From: Isochrysis galbana
Taxonomy: Eukaryota > Haptophyta > Isochrysidales > Isochrysidaceae
Length of the DNA: 64,000 nucleotides
Direction of reading: 5' to 3'
Assembly: GCA_018136815.1 (NCBI GenBank)
Contig: CM030942.1
Location: forward strand, 1,303,797 to 1,367,796
The translations under genes were made by a program, and so were the position numbers. Under the pieces are notes generated by a model. The model was not told the DNA's origin. It worked only from the letters and a program-made list of their open reading frames with translations, and searched no databases. How positions within the stretch are numbered: position 1 is the first letter of the stretch; every line of letters begins with the position of its first letter. Positions 52,999-63,994 of the stretch are shown here, one piece after another.

Positions 52999-53720
52999 GT
53001 CAGCATGGTCGTTGTAAACTAGTTTTTGCTGCACATGTGATATTCATTCGTATTCATGACGGCGCTGGTATCTGCCGTCCTCTGCCGTGCCTGCATGTCT
53101 AGATCCAGTTGGCCAGCGAGTGTCGTGGGAAGCGTGATCGTGCCTGGGATGTAGCGCCTCCATAAAAACGGCACACTTTTAGTCAATGGATGGTCACAAT
53201 GAATGACACTGTATACTGTATGCGCGGTATGTGTATGTGTAGGGCGGTCAAATAGGGGCTTTTTAACCATTAGTAAGGGCATGGCTGCATTTTTGACCGT
53301 GGCGCGATGCCCAATAAAAACCTCCAGGGGGGGGGGCACCTGCCACTACGAAAATCGAAAATCTTCGCCAAGAAATGGTGCGATTGGCCCCCTCTCCCCG
53401 CCTCCGTCTCGCGCTCTCGCGCGCTCACGCTCTACCCGTAAAGATTTTGCGGTCGTGCCCGTGGGTGGATCGGTTCCTTAATATCTAAGCTACATTTGGC
53501 ATTTGATTCCCGCCCTATGCAGCGCCGTGTCGGGCTGCCGACAGTCCGACTGCCCCCTGACCCTCTGGCGTCGTTGCCCGCGCAGCCCACCCAGCTCCTC
53601 ACATGTCGAATCAAGCGGGTGCTTGATCGTGGGGCAAGTCTCAATGGGGCAAGGGCATGGAGTGAAGAGAAGTCTTGAGAGAGGGGGTGAAAAAGCGCGC
53701 TACATCGCGACGACGGCCCA
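52999..53720. other. Intergenic, nothing recognised
   Basis: Includes a G9 tract near 53327 and no supported gene. Confidence 0.4.
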
Positions 53721-54388
53721 CAACTAACTTTATAGTTGGTCGCAATGGAGCGCGCCGCCGCTCCCCACCTCTCCTTCGGGCCCCCCGCCGCGGGAGCCCC
53801 CACAGTACCCATGGAGCTGTCGCAGGCGAAGCGACCGCGTCCGCCCGCAGAGGCCGAGCAGGTGAGCGCGACCCCGGTCGCGCCGCACGGCCCGTGGCCC
53901 CGGCCACACCAAGGAAGGCAGCCATGCTGGCCCACCTCATGGTCATGGTGGGTCACAGACTGTGACAAGCATCACACCAGCACCAAACAAGGAGGAAACG
54001 AACAAATGCGGCGTGCAATGCGGCGGAGCTTCAAGGCAACTCATTGGCAAAAACAAAACTCACTCAATTTTCTCACACACTACACATTGATAGAAGCACC
54101 GCATCCGCCTAGAGTATATAAAATACTCTGGATGCGACATCACAGCATCACAGCGCGCGCACGCGCACGCGGCTACCCTAGCTGCCACAAACACAGACCC
54201 CGACCCGACCATCCCGACCCGCCCCTCGCAGGATTTGCCCTCACTCGAATTGCTCGGCATCCGAGAACCAGCACCCGGTCACCCGGTCACCAACGCGGCC
54301 GTCCACGCGTGGCTAACGAGCCTCCGCGTCTCCGCGTTGAGGTTGCCTTCGCCTTCGCGGCCCTCCTCTATCTGTCTCTGACACTGCG
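53721..54388 (+). mobile_element. LINE-like element, 5' fragment
   Basis: Semi-palindrome CAACTAACTTTATAGTTG (53721-53738), then ATG at 53745, the same layout as position 258 on the minus strand. The N-terminal peptide (MERAAAPHLSFGPP, AKRPRPP, ATPVAPHGPWPRPH) is shared with that copy. Similarity is lost after about 53970. The frame runs on to 54983, but crosses into a separate retroposon at 54389, so the long ORF is fortuitous. The 3' limit is uncertain. Confidence 0.55.
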
Positions 54389-55293
54389 CCAACTAAGTTT
54401 ATACTTAGTTCGCCCATGGGGGGGCACGAGCCCCCCTCTCTCTCCACTCCTCCCCTGCCATGGGGGAGGATCCACCCACTCTCCTGGCACGCCTGATGGC
54501 CTGCCAGGAGCACACAGCCCTGCTGACCCATTCATTCCTCTCCCTACAGGCCCGCCTGACTCGCCCGCCCTGGCCCGTCGTGGCCTGCCCATTCCTCTGA
54601 CCAGCCCCTCCTCCCCCTGGGCCCCCCTGTTCAGGACCCCCCAGCCAGCTCCAGTCGACCCGCAGGGCCGCGGAGCGCCAGCGAGGGAGAGGCAGGAGGG
54701 GCCAGGGCCATGCCCCAGCCTCACCTGCCCCCTGAGCTGTGCTCCCAGGCCCTGCAGGCCATCTGGGGACCTGAGCGAGGGGCCGCAGGCGCGCGCCATG
54801 GGCCCCCGCCGCAGGGAAGAGAGGAGGAAAAGGGAAGAGGGAGGGGAGGGGGGAGCGGCAGCTCTCCCCTCCGGCAGTAACGTGTCTTCTCGCCCCGTTT
54901 GGGTAAGAGAAGACGGGGGCGCCAGAGCCAGGAGGGAAGGGCCGCGGCTCGCCGTGGCCACTCGCACTAGCGAGGGAGATTAGCGCTTCTGGGCCCCTAT
55001 CTCACGAGTGCCCCCCCCCCCCCCCGCGTTGCTTTTACCCGAAAGGGGTTTTCCCCCAGCGTGGACTCGAGGAGAGGACGCGCTGGGGTGCGCGGGGCCG
55101 GTGCATGCACTGGGGGGAGGACAAATATCGAGGGGAGGGGGCAGTGCCCCCTCCCCCCGGTAGCACCCGGACACCTGGCTCGTCAGGCATGGCGGGATTC
55201 CGGGACGGAAAAGTTGTGTCCAATTAGCTAGTGGGGTTGGCTAGGATATAACATTGATTATTTTAATTTATTTTAATTGTCTCTGACACTGCG
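54373..55293 (+). mobile_element. ~890-bp non-autonomous retroposon, copy B, with 16-bp TSD
   Basis: The element 54389-55277 is bracketed by direct repeats TGTCTCTGACACTGCG at 54373-54388 and 55278-55293. The 5' end has the palindrome AACTAAGTTTATACTTAGTT (54391-54410). The 3' end is a TTTTAATTTATTTTAAT tail. The body is near-identical to copy A (36542-37433) in the opposite orientation, including matching homopolymers (C15 here at 55011-55025, G19 there). Confidence 0.9.
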
Positions 55294-55845
55294 AGATCCG
55301 GCGTTGATCGATGAGGTGAGACCCAGCACGTAGAACTCTTCCTGGGAGGGGAGGTGGGTCTGAGGGGTTGACTCCTCCCCGCCCCCCTCGTCCTCAGAGA
55401 TGCTGCCGCGCTGGCCGAGGCCGCCTGGGTCATACCAAGTCCCATACAGGACCATCCTGAGCCCTAGCACCTGCCACACCCTCCCAGCGGCCACGCCCGC
55501 ACCCGCCGATTTCGCGTAATACCGGTGGTGGGCCCTCTCATGCACGGACCACCTTAAAACGCGACAGCTCCCCGGGATCCCCCGATGGGCGGCCCCAATA
55601 GCTATCGGGGGGGCTGTTGGTGACCCCCCGATAGCTATCGAGGGCCGTTGGCTCCTGGGGGGTAACACATCAGTCGCAATGCAAAGCAGAGGGAAGAGAT
55701 CGGAACGAAATGCATCACGCAAGAAAGCGCCCTTTTCTACCCTAGAAAGAGTCAAACAAAACTTCGCGCTAGCATGCATCGTTAGGAGATTGCCCAAGGT
55801 GCATCACTGAAAAAATAATGCAGCGGTGTCTATAAATCACTCGAG
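55294..55845. other. Intergenic
   Basis: Contains two copies of the ATAGCTATCG palindrome in CCCC..GGGG context (55593-55612 and 55624-55643), each followed by SGTTGG, as at 19321. No gene is recognised. Confidence 0.45.
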
Positions 55846-56646
55846 CTACGCGGGTAATGGGTTCCGCAATGAAGCAGTGCGATGGTCGAAATAGTCGAGG
55901 CTCTTGTACTTTGCGATGGCGTCTCCAAACATTTTGCGATCAGGGAAAGTGGCAGCCCAGGCATCTGTCGCCTCCAGAGCTTCAAGGTAGGAAGCGAGAC
56001 CAGGCGAGCTGGATCTTGCGTCATAGGACCGACAACGCAAGGCAGCCAGCTCAAACCGTGCAATAAATGGTGCCAGCGCACAATCTGCTAGAGTGGGCAT
56101 CGGACCCAGCAAGAATGGCCCCTCGTGTGCGGAGATCGATGAAGTAAGCGTGGCGACTGCGTTCTCCCACTCGTGAATCGATCTCTCTGTTGCTGCGCCA
56201 GTTGAAAAGGACCAAGCCCCACCGAGAAGGCTCCATCCTGCCCTCTCAAGGGTCGGTGCGAAGGAGAGCAAACGCTCCAATTCCTTTCGCAACGAAGAAT
56301 CGCTCGGAACCAGTGTTGGACAGCCGTCGGAAGACGCACACTTCTCATCCAATAGCCAGCAGATGTCTAGCGACTCGGAGTACGGCTTGCCATCAAGCTC
56401 AATGGCAGGAACAAGAGTCGTTCCAAGCCTCGACCGCATCCACGACGGCTTGTTGCTGAGATCGATCTCAATCACCTCATGTGGCAGGCCTTTCCAGTTG
56501 ATCGCGAGTCCCACGCGCTGTGCGTACGGGCACAGGCCATTTGTGAAGAGCGTCAGCTGCATCGCAATCGCGAGGCCCCCGACCGGCGCCTCAGTGGGGG
56601 GGGGGGGGGGGGGGGGAAGGCGACCGTCGCTAAGCTTCATTGTCAT
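55846..56646 (-). CDS. Glutathione S-transferase, omega-like
   Basis: 266 residues from ATG 56646; an internal ATG at 56562 (MQLTLFTNGLCPYAQR) would give 238 residues and skip a poly-proline run encoded by a G21 homopolymer (56596-56616). Thioredoxin-like N-domain: FTNGLCPYAQRVGLAINWKG with the Cys-Pro-Tyr active site of omega/Cys-type GSTs; LGTTLVPAIELDGKPYSES supplies the cis-Pro (VPA) and the Glu-Ser glutathione contact. The helical C-domain has GPFLLGPMPTLADCALAPFIARFE, the N-capping-type motif. Likely thiol transferase or dehydroascorbate reductase in the cytosol. The closest subclass is not certain. Confidence 0.87.
   Translation of the reverse strand: MTMKLSDGRLPPPPPPPTEAPVGGLAIAMQLTLFTNGLCPYAQRVGLAINWKGLPHEVIEIDLSNKPSWMRSRLGTTLVPAIELDGKPYSESLDICWLLDEKCASSDGCPTLVPSDSSLRKELERLLSFAPTLERAGWSLLGGAWSFSTGAATERSIHEWENAVATLTSSISAHEGPFLLGPMPTLADCALAPFIARFELAALRCRSYDARSSSPGLASYLEALEATDAWAATFPDRKMFGDAIAKYKSLDYFDHRTASLRNPLPA
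56596..56616. repeat. G21 homopolymer inside GST N-terminus
   Basis: Encodes consecutive prolines on the minus strand; a one- or two-base length change would shift the frame if the upstream ATG is used. Confidence 0.9.
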
Positions 56647-57059
56647 TTACTCTTTATGTTTAACCTGAGTTGTTTTGTAGGGGTTACTATTCCCGAGTGT
56701 TGACGTCATCGTCGCCGTCGCACCGTCATTGGCTTGTCGCGCTAGCTAGCCTCCAATGATTACTCTGATCTACATTGCTCTACTCACAGTCACTGGGCCC
56801 AAGATGCGTTGGGCTAAACATGGTACCCCCGCCGAGAGGAGTTCGTCCCTCCTCTGCGCGCTCCGCGCGACGCGCGACTAAGCGCGCGTTCTCCTTCTCC
56901 GGATTTCTTCACCCAACACAAGGTTGGACCCAACACAGACACCGAACAACTTTTCAAAATGAGTTGTTCCAATCCCCGAACCCGCTCAAGGGAGCGGGTG
57001 TTGGATCCCACGCTTCTCAATGGGGCCAACGAGCACTGTCGTCGCCCACGCCCAGCCGG
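56647..57059. other. Intergenic with element debris
   Basis: Includes inverted pairs such as CTGGGCCCAAGATGCGTTGGGC (56793) and CTCAAGGGAGCGGGTG. No gene is supported. Confidence 0.35.
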
Positions 57060-57451
57060 CGCGTCGAGCGTCGAATTCAAGGTGGCCCACTCCACACGCT
57101 GGCACCCATACATCTCGGCGATCCAAGGCAGCTTCCTGGCAGGCAACTTTCCGCTCAAGTTGATCCTGATCATCGACAACAAAACGGTGCCGGTCAATTA
57201 CACGATCCGCGCATGCAAACCTCTGCAAATGCCCCAAGCACTGCAGTCGTCGAAGCCACACGCTAATGATTCACGGCAGCACCAAAGGATGCAAGGGCTG
57301 GCGCCCGGAAGTAGCCCGTGGTCTAGCCCCCATGCATCGCCTCTGCGGATGCGATGCAGAGGCGGCCAAACGCAAGGAGCGCAAGGAAAGCTGGAAGACC
57401 GCCCCCCGCCCCAAGTCGGCTCGCGAAGCGCTGGGCAAAAATAGACTCTAG
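57060..57451 (+). pseudogene. LINE ORF1-like remnant
   Basis: Two frames together parallel the C-terminal third of the ORF1-like protein at 34956-36145. The first (57060-57260) has FPLKLILIIDNKTVPVNYTIRA against FHVTLDDGENFNLDYAVRS. The second (57266-57451) has IHGSTKGCKG against IHGAPGGCKG, then CGCDAEAAKRKERKE against CTCEQDKAKAEQRKRQRE. A frameshift near 57260 separates them. The stop at 57451 comes before any zinc-knuckle motif. Confidence 0.55.
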
Positions 57452-59382
57452 ACTCGCTTAAACGCGCATAGATAGACCACCGCCCACCGCCGCGATCCAC
57501 CCATCTACCCAACCTCAGCCCTCGGACCCACTAAGAATCAGCCACTTGTCCCCCTGATTCAAAAGGACAACGCAAAAACCGGTAGCCCGATGGCGCGGGA
57601 GGAAGTAGAGGGAAACCTATCGGGGATCGGAACACACCGTCTGCTGCAAGCTGCAAGAAACCCCATACACCCAGCCCCTAGGCCCTAGGTAGCGCACGAG
57701 GGATGGGCCGCAAGGCAGGTGGAGGTGGACGGGGGGCAAGAGTAGCGGGCGTGGCTGCATAGTTTAGATGCAGAGTCGCGCGCGCAAGATGAAGATTTGC
57801 TGCAGGTGTTAGTGTTAGGCGTGTTCCGAAAAGTGGGGTGGGGTACCGTGTGGGAAAAGTTGCTATGCGCACGCGCCTTCCAACTCAATGCTAACATAAC
57901 ATTCTAAGCGAAAACAACTGGACCTCTTTTGACGGAACGCGAGTTTTGCGTTAGTGTTTGCCTCGTTTCCCTTTGTGTTCAGTTTCCCGTGTGTTCTTTT
58001 TTCAGAGTCTCACGCGTGCGCTCCCTTGCTTGTGTTCATGTCTGAGTCCTTCCCCCTTCTGCCAGCCCGCCCTGAGGAGCGTGCTCCTGCAGCCTGCCAG
58101 TCGGCCTCGGAGCTCCCTCACCCCAGTTCCTCCCCTCGCATGCCGCGGCGCCGAGTCCCGCGCTCCCCTCGTTAGAGGTGGGGACGGGAAAAATCGACTT
58201 TTCACAATCGCAGGCGTCGTCAACTACGCTAACGTCACCCGGCCGAATGGGCCGGAGTGCCGAACTTTCGAACGCGACCGGGCGCGCTGTGTGAGAGTTC
58301 TTGCTGAGGAGACTCGTACGCTGCCCCGGTGCCAACGAGTTCGCGAACGCGATGCACTTGGCGACCGTTCGGTAGATGGCACAGGAAGTCCTACGGAAGC
58401 AGCGCAGCGCGCCAAGAGAGCTGTATTGCAATGCTCGCCACGATTCCCAAGCGCGCGGTTGGGTAGTCTGCGGGGTTGGGAGGCAGCGTATCAATATCCT
58501 GGATGGGGTTCTGCGCGTAGGAGCGCGTAGGCAAGCCGGTGTCATCCCCCTCAGGTTGGGGCTGGAGGTGGTGTGGTGTGGGGCTGACGGCCATGCTGCG
58601 TGGGCAGGTGAAGCAGAAATCGGCCGAGTGCGGTGGCATGAAACGCCGGTGAGACCGCCGACCGGTGTACCCGGACCATTTAGTCCGAACACCATCGACA
58701 AGGGGGGGCTGACCACCGCCGTGCTCTCTCGCTGGAGCGCGGCGAAGGTCGGCCTGTCAGGCGGGTCGGTCGCCATCGCTCTGCCTCGGATTAGAGCGGG
58801 GAGAGGGACGAGGGGAAATCTTCCCCCGGTCCGACGATAAAAAAATGTGGGCCTCCGGATCAACAAGAGTTTTTTTTTAACCCACTCTCCCCCACCTCTA
58901 CCCTCGTACACAACATGTTACATTCCCATCCCACCTCCAGCACAGCCGCAGCCCGCACCCTCCTGAGGGTCGCTCACAACATGTAGAAAAAGCCGAACCT
59001 GAGGTTTCAGTCTCTAAACCACCGCATGATGTGTCACCTGTCCGCCGTTGCCTTGTGCTATGGATTTTTGAGGGAATGCTGCCGGCCATCACTCCAATAC
59101 GATGCGGCTCGCGATGGGCGACTAGTTCACACGACACACGTAGCGCATAAGAGAGAAAGTGCAGCTCTCTCCCTGGCTCTCTCGCATTTCGCACACATTC
59201 CGTGACTGCAGTGGTCGCTACGCGCTCTTATGAAGCATGTGGGCGGTACTCTCACATGCTTCATCCCGTGAAGTAACAATCGGCATGTGATCATCCACTT
59301 AAATGTGCGTAGATCAGAGCTCCTCATCCCGACCTGAATGATTGATGCCTCTCAAAGAAACGCAGCCGCCGTCGGTCCCTTC
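57452..59382. other. Intergenic, no gene recognised
   Basis: 57880-57933 ends with CCTCTTTTGACGGAACGCGAG, the inverted form of the R1 terminus at 2824, so a TIR-family element ends here. 58036-58911 is open on the minus strand for 291 codons, but is proline/arginine-rich with no motif and is not called. Confidence 0.45.
57880..57933 (-). repeat. TIR-family terminus
   Basis: Reverse complement reads TCGCGTTCCGTCAAAAGAGG, identical in its first ~20 bases to the starts of R1 copies at 2824 and 4308. Confidence 0.75.
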
Positions 59383-62088
59383 TCATTCGGCTCTAGCGGT
59401 TCTATCCCGGATCGGACCAACAGCAAAACGTTCCGTGCACTTAGGCGCATCGCGCAACGCGGGTACGTCTCCTAAAATTTCCTTGAGCTTGAGCTCAACG
59501 AAGCCCTTCGCCCATTTGCACACCTCGCGCGTGATGACGCGGGCTTGCGACTGCAGAACAGTAGCGACTTCATGTTGAGATCTCATTTGCTTCTCCACCA
59601 GCATCTTGAGCGCACCCAACGTCGTTGCCTGCGTTTGCAAGTCGTGGCGAAGCCGTTCCATCGCCCCCTCTTGCAAAAGCTCCCATTCTGTGGGGTGACT
59701 CGGATGGCCTTGACGTTTGGAGCAGGGCCACTCCGATTGCTTGTACCCTCCGCCGCCGCCCTTCTCCCGCGGTGATCGTGTGGCCTTGTTGCTGATGGAA
59801 CGGGAGGTAGAACAGCCTTCCGCGGTGGTCCGGCTCTCCTGGGAGGATCTGCGATTGTCCCGACTGTGATCGTTACCGGTAGATACGTCGGCGACCTCAG
59901 GACCGCTCCGAGTCGGCGCAGTTGCTAAGGCGCCCGGCGCAGCAGCATCCACCGCATGCATCGACGTCACGGCACACGAGGAGTGTTCAATGCAGGCCAT
60001 CGAAGCGTCGCTTGAAGCGTCGTGCTCTATCGCGGAGGCAGCAGGCGCGCCCCTTTCAGGTTGTGTGGTCGCCAGCGAGGAATCAATGCATGGGAGCGAT
60101 GAGGAATCATGGGACAGCTTCGGAGAGTGCGCAAGCTTTGAAGGGAACTCGGGTGGGGAGGCTTCATCTCGCTTAAAAGCGGTGGCAGCGGCCAAGGTAT
60201 GCGCGTATGGCGCTTCATTAGTGATAAGCTCAGAGCTCTTGGCCACCTCAGGTTGAACGCCCTCGAGGGCAACGGTATTGTAAACTTCACGCGGTTGGGC
60301 CGTGCCCGACGTAGCAATGGCGACGACGGCAGCCTGATCATCATGAGCTTGGACGGCACGTGATGATAGAGCTACCGGCTGCGGGGAAACGGATCGAAAA
60401 GTTGTAGTGGCAGAGCTCGGCGCCATTGTAGTGAGGGCCGCGCTCACGGCCCCTAGTCCCGCCTGAATAGGTTGAGCATGATCTTGCTCAAGCTGAGTCC
60501 ATGCCAAGGGTTGCGGCGGAGGATGAGGTGGCGGTGGCGGAGGTGGCGGTGGTGGAGTGCAACCAATGGGCTGGCTCGGGTAGTGCACCGGGGTCATAAT
60601 TCCATTCATCATCGGCACCACTCTGCCAATCTGGCTTAGTGTCACAAATTCCAATCCCGTCGGAATGACGCCGGGTGGGAGAGCTGTGGCTGCTCCCGGG
60701 GATGGCGCCGGCACAGTCGAAGGTGGCGTGGGGGGTACTGTGGGAGGCGTCGAGAGAGGTGGGACTGTGTGTGTGGAACATAGCAGGGCTGGTGGCGGCG
60801 AGTCTGACGGAGGGCGCGGTGGATTTGTCGGCAAGATGCACGATGGTGAGTTGGCCAACTGCACAGCGTTGGGCGGCGGCCCAACAACTTCATTCAGCGA
60901 CACGCCCGAGGCGAGGAGGTCATGAGCGCGACGAAATGCAGTGAGACAAGCACGAATAGCGAAAGCCTTGGCACCGACCTGACGTCAAGGAGTGGCGAGC
61001 GCGCGTAGGCGGGCAAGGTGGCGAGGGCGCGTGCAGTGGCGGCCATTACTCACGTTTCTACTCGACGGGTCCAGCCCCTCAATGGCAAGTGGGGGTGGTG
61101 GGTATCCCTTTGCCACGGCGAGAGGCGGACGATATGCGAAGGGCTCCGAGCCCCATCGCACAGTGATTCGCGCGCAATCAAAACGGTTGCCGTAAAAATC
61201 TAAAAATCCGAGCAGCAGCTGCCCCAAGTCAACATTGCTTGCGCGGTCATCCGTGGCCACGCCTGCGGCGACAACGTACGCGCGCGCGAGCAGAAAAATG
61301 GCATGAGAGCACAGACCGCCCGTGTACGTCTGGTTGAGCCCCAGCCTCGCGAGGTACTCCTTTACGACGACCGTCAAGAAGCGGATGGCGGGTCGTTCGC
61401 CGATTTCGCCCGTGAATACATGCGTCGCGATCAGCCCATGGTGGACCGGACCCGTAGAGACGCTCACGTCGACACTGAAGACGATGTCAGCACGCCGCGC
61501 CTCGGGAGCCACCTGAAGCTTCAGGATGGGAAGCGCCGCGTTTGCGAGTGCCGTCGTGCCGATCACCCAGCTCTCCTGCTCAAAGATAGACCGCAACGCG
61601 TACACCGCGTGCTGAATTGAGGGCATGGGCGGCGGGCTGAGTACGACGCAGTCAATGTCAGAGGTGGGTGTTGCCAGTCCCGTGCGCATCGAGCCGTAGC
61701 ACACCAGCTGCGCAAACGGCCATGAATTGCGCAGCCGGCGCGCGAGTGCCTCGACAACCGCCTCGCGCGCCGCCTGCTGCGTCTGCACCTCGGCGTCATT
61801 GCGCCGAAGAAACTGGATCAGCTGCCAGTGGAGCGCTGTGTGCTTCTCGAGGGTCCGGAGTGGAGAGGGCATTGGCGGCGCATCGGCCGCCGGCGCCGGA
61901 GGGTCGTTCGAGCAGCTGGGCGGCGGAGCCGGCGAGGGCGCGCATTGGTCAGCTGGTGGTTCTGAGCTGCTCGACTCTGCCGGTGTCTGCTCCGACTTGG
62001 CCTGCAGCCGCTCGATGGCCTCCTCGAGCACCCGCACCCGTCTGACGAGCGCCTCAAAGTCAGCTGATGGTGAGGGCGCGTGGCCCAT
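59383..62088 (-). CDS. TENT4/TRF4-like non-canonical poly(A) polymerase (2 exons)
   Basis: Exon 1 runs 62088-61054 and exon 2 runs 60978-59383 (donor GTGAGT, acceptor GACGTCAG, phase 0), giving about 876 residues. A Ser/Pro-rich N-terminus with a short coiled coil precedes the nucleotidyltransferase core: VCYGSMRTGLATPTSDIDCVVL (Gly-Ser and Asp-x-Asp metal ligands) and ADIVFSVDVSV (third acidic strand), then YTGGLCSHAIFLLARAYV. The PAP-associated segment reads NVDLGQLLLGFLDFYGNRFD. The junction restores GLDPSSRNVGAKAFAIRACLTAF, a motif of TRF4/PAPD5 proteins. The last ~480 residues are low complexity with a proline run and a terminal coiled coil. TRF4-type enzymes add 3' tails to nuclear RNAs for exosome decay or to mRNAs. 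Confidence 0.9.
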
Positions 62089-62372
62089 CGGCACGCGCGC
62101 CGCCCCGCCAGCCTCGACGAGCGTGAACGAGCGGATTCTGTGTGTGCGTGCAGACGGAGGACGGTGGACTGGAGAAGGGGGGGGGGAAGGGGGGCGGGAG
62201 GAGCGGTGGCGGCGAGGGGAGGGCCGAGGGGGTCCGCCAGGCGGAGAGGAGAGTGGTGGGGGGGGAGGGGGGGGGGAGGGAAATACGCTGTAGAGAGGGG
62301 AGAGAGAGAACGGGGGTGGCGGAGAGGGGGGGGGGAGGGGGGCGCGCGGCGGGCGGGGAAGCTTCCCCACCG

Positions 62373-62411
<39 letters not shown>

Positions 62412-63370
62412 CCTCCTGTTCATACTCTCATAGGTTGTATAGCTCTACTTTCTCAAGGGAACATGAGACAAAGGGGGGGGGGGGCGTGTCGACCATCACA
62501 TCCACATCAGCCTGGGGGGGGGGGGGGGCACATCCACCTGGCCGCCGCCACCCCGAGACCGACGGCGCGGCGAGATGGACGCACAGCAGCTTCGGGGCGA
62601 GCAGGAAGTCGCCGCGCGCGCTCTGGGCTTGAGTGAGACGACAAACAACCTCCCACCTCTCGCCGCCGATGCCGCCGCGCTCGAGAGCAAGACGCGATCC
62701 CATCGATTCGGATGTTTCGGTCTTTGTTGCTAAGTGTCAAATCAAATACTTCTACTTCTACTTCTAAGTGGGGGAGAGTGCAAATACAGTAAAAACAGTC
62801 TGTGTTTGGCCTTCGTACAAATACAGTGAAATACAGTCCCCAAATACAGTAGGGTTTTTTTTTCCTTTTCTCTTTTTTCCCCCTTTTCTCCATATCTCTC
62901 TCGCGACTCGCGACTCGCCCCCGTTGCCACTTGCCAACTACGAGCGCGCGCCGCCAACCCCCTCCCCCCCCTCTGCCAGAGCCATGCAGCCCAACCCCAA
63001 TCCCAACCGAGCCTCTCGATCCATGGCGCAGCAGGCGGCGCTGGAGATCGTGAGCGCCCGCGGAAAGGACGGCGAGGAGGCGGCTGCGGCATGCACAGCG
63101 GCGCCGATGCAGTGGGCGGCGCTTCTCGATGGAGCGCAGCGCGGCCGCCGAGCTGCAGAGGAGGAGGAGGAGGAAGAGGTGGTGGCGCGAGGCGCGAGGG
63201 AGCGAGCCAAGTGGGGCAGGGAACAGCCTCTTTGGATTCCTCCCCACCCGCCACACCAGCCTGAGCCAGCCCTTGTTGCAAGGGCAAGGGCGTAAGCGCT
63301 CCGCCGCTGCCAAGCGCACACACCCTGCGTGCCTGCGTGGGATTGCGTCGTCCTCATTGATGAGGATGAC
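62089..63370. other. Intergenic with homopolymers and microsatellites
   Basis: Contains G-rich tracts (62177-62340), a (CT)n run at 62375-62408, G12 and G16 runs (62472-62530) and a triple TTCTAC repeat (62750-62765). A 103-codon Ala/Glu-rich frame at 62983-63294 could be a first exon of the transposase gene but has no motif. Confidence 0.5.
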
Positions 63371-63994
63371 ATGAGCAACCCGCAGTGGCAGTGCCTTGGT
63401 GGGTGCGGCGTGAACCGCCGCGGCGGGGCCACGCGTGTTGTCGACCATGTCTTGGGTCGGAACATGTCAGCCCAGTGCCCTTCCACAAACCCCCCCTTCC
63501 TCGCCCTCGTCGACAAGGTGCGCCGAAGCGAGGGGGAGAAGACTAAGAAGCTAAGAAGAAGAAGCAGAAAGAAGGAGGCAGTGAGGCAGGTGGATGAAGC
63601 GGCTGCTGCGCCGCTTGCCGAGAGGCTTGCCGAGGGGGTGGCCGCTGCGGGCAATCGCCAACCCCGGCTCAGTGGTGGTCAAACCACCCTGAGCTTCAAC
63701 GCGGATGCGAAGAAGGCGTGCGACACGGCGATCGCCGAGTTTTTTTATGCGTGTAACATCCCGGCTGCAACGGCGGACCATCCAAAGTTTGCGGCGATGA
63801 TTGCGGCACTCAAGACGGCCCCTCCTTCGTACAAAGGACCGAATCGCAAAGGTTTGCATGGTGCTTTGTTGGATGATACTGTAGCTAGGTTGTCGCGCGA
63901 GCTTGAGCCATTGCGTCGGCAGCTGCTTAGTAAAAGTTGTTCGATTCTATCTATCAGATGGGTGAGACAATGTGATGAAACAACACATTCTTGA
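63371..63994 (+). CDS. hAT-family transposase N-terminus (partial or decayed)
   Basis: ATG 63371 opens MSNPQWQCLGGCGVNRRGG, a BED-type zinc finger (CxxxC with TRVVDHVLG supplying the His), followed by a basic linker and the stretch LSFNADAKKACDTAIAEFF. AIAEFFYACNIPAATADHPKF and KGPNRKGLHGALLDDTVARL match the DUF659-type region of plant-like hAT transposases. The frame ends at 63992-63994, where the family's SDGWTD motif would be expected; instead the sequence reads SILSIRWVRQ. Either a splice donor lies before this or the copy is mutated. The catalytic domain and dimerisation region would lie beyond the window. Confidence 0.6.
   Translation: MSNPQWQCLGGCGVNRRGGATRVVDHVLGRNMSAQCPSTNPPFLALVDKVRRSEGEKTKKLRRRSRKKEAVRQVDEAAAAPLAERLAEGVAAAGNRQPRLSGGQTTLSFNADAKKACDTAIAEFFYACNIPAATADHPKFAAMIAALKTAPPSYKGPNRKGLHGALLDDTVARLSRELEPLRRQLLSKSCSILSIRWVRQCDETTHS

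Noticed and set aside
53745-54983. 413-codon plus-strand frame from the LINE start
   Set aside because: It crosses the target-site duplication at 54373-54388 into an unrelated retroposon, so it cannot be one gene.
58036-58911. 291-codon minus-strand frame
   Set aside because: Composition is Pro/Arg/Ser low complexity, no motif, no splice or homologous copy; likely chance in GC-rich DNA.
62507-63448. 313-codon minus-strand frame
   Set aside because: Overlaps the BED/hAT gene on the other strand and consists of Arg/His/Leu low complexity and translated homopolymers.
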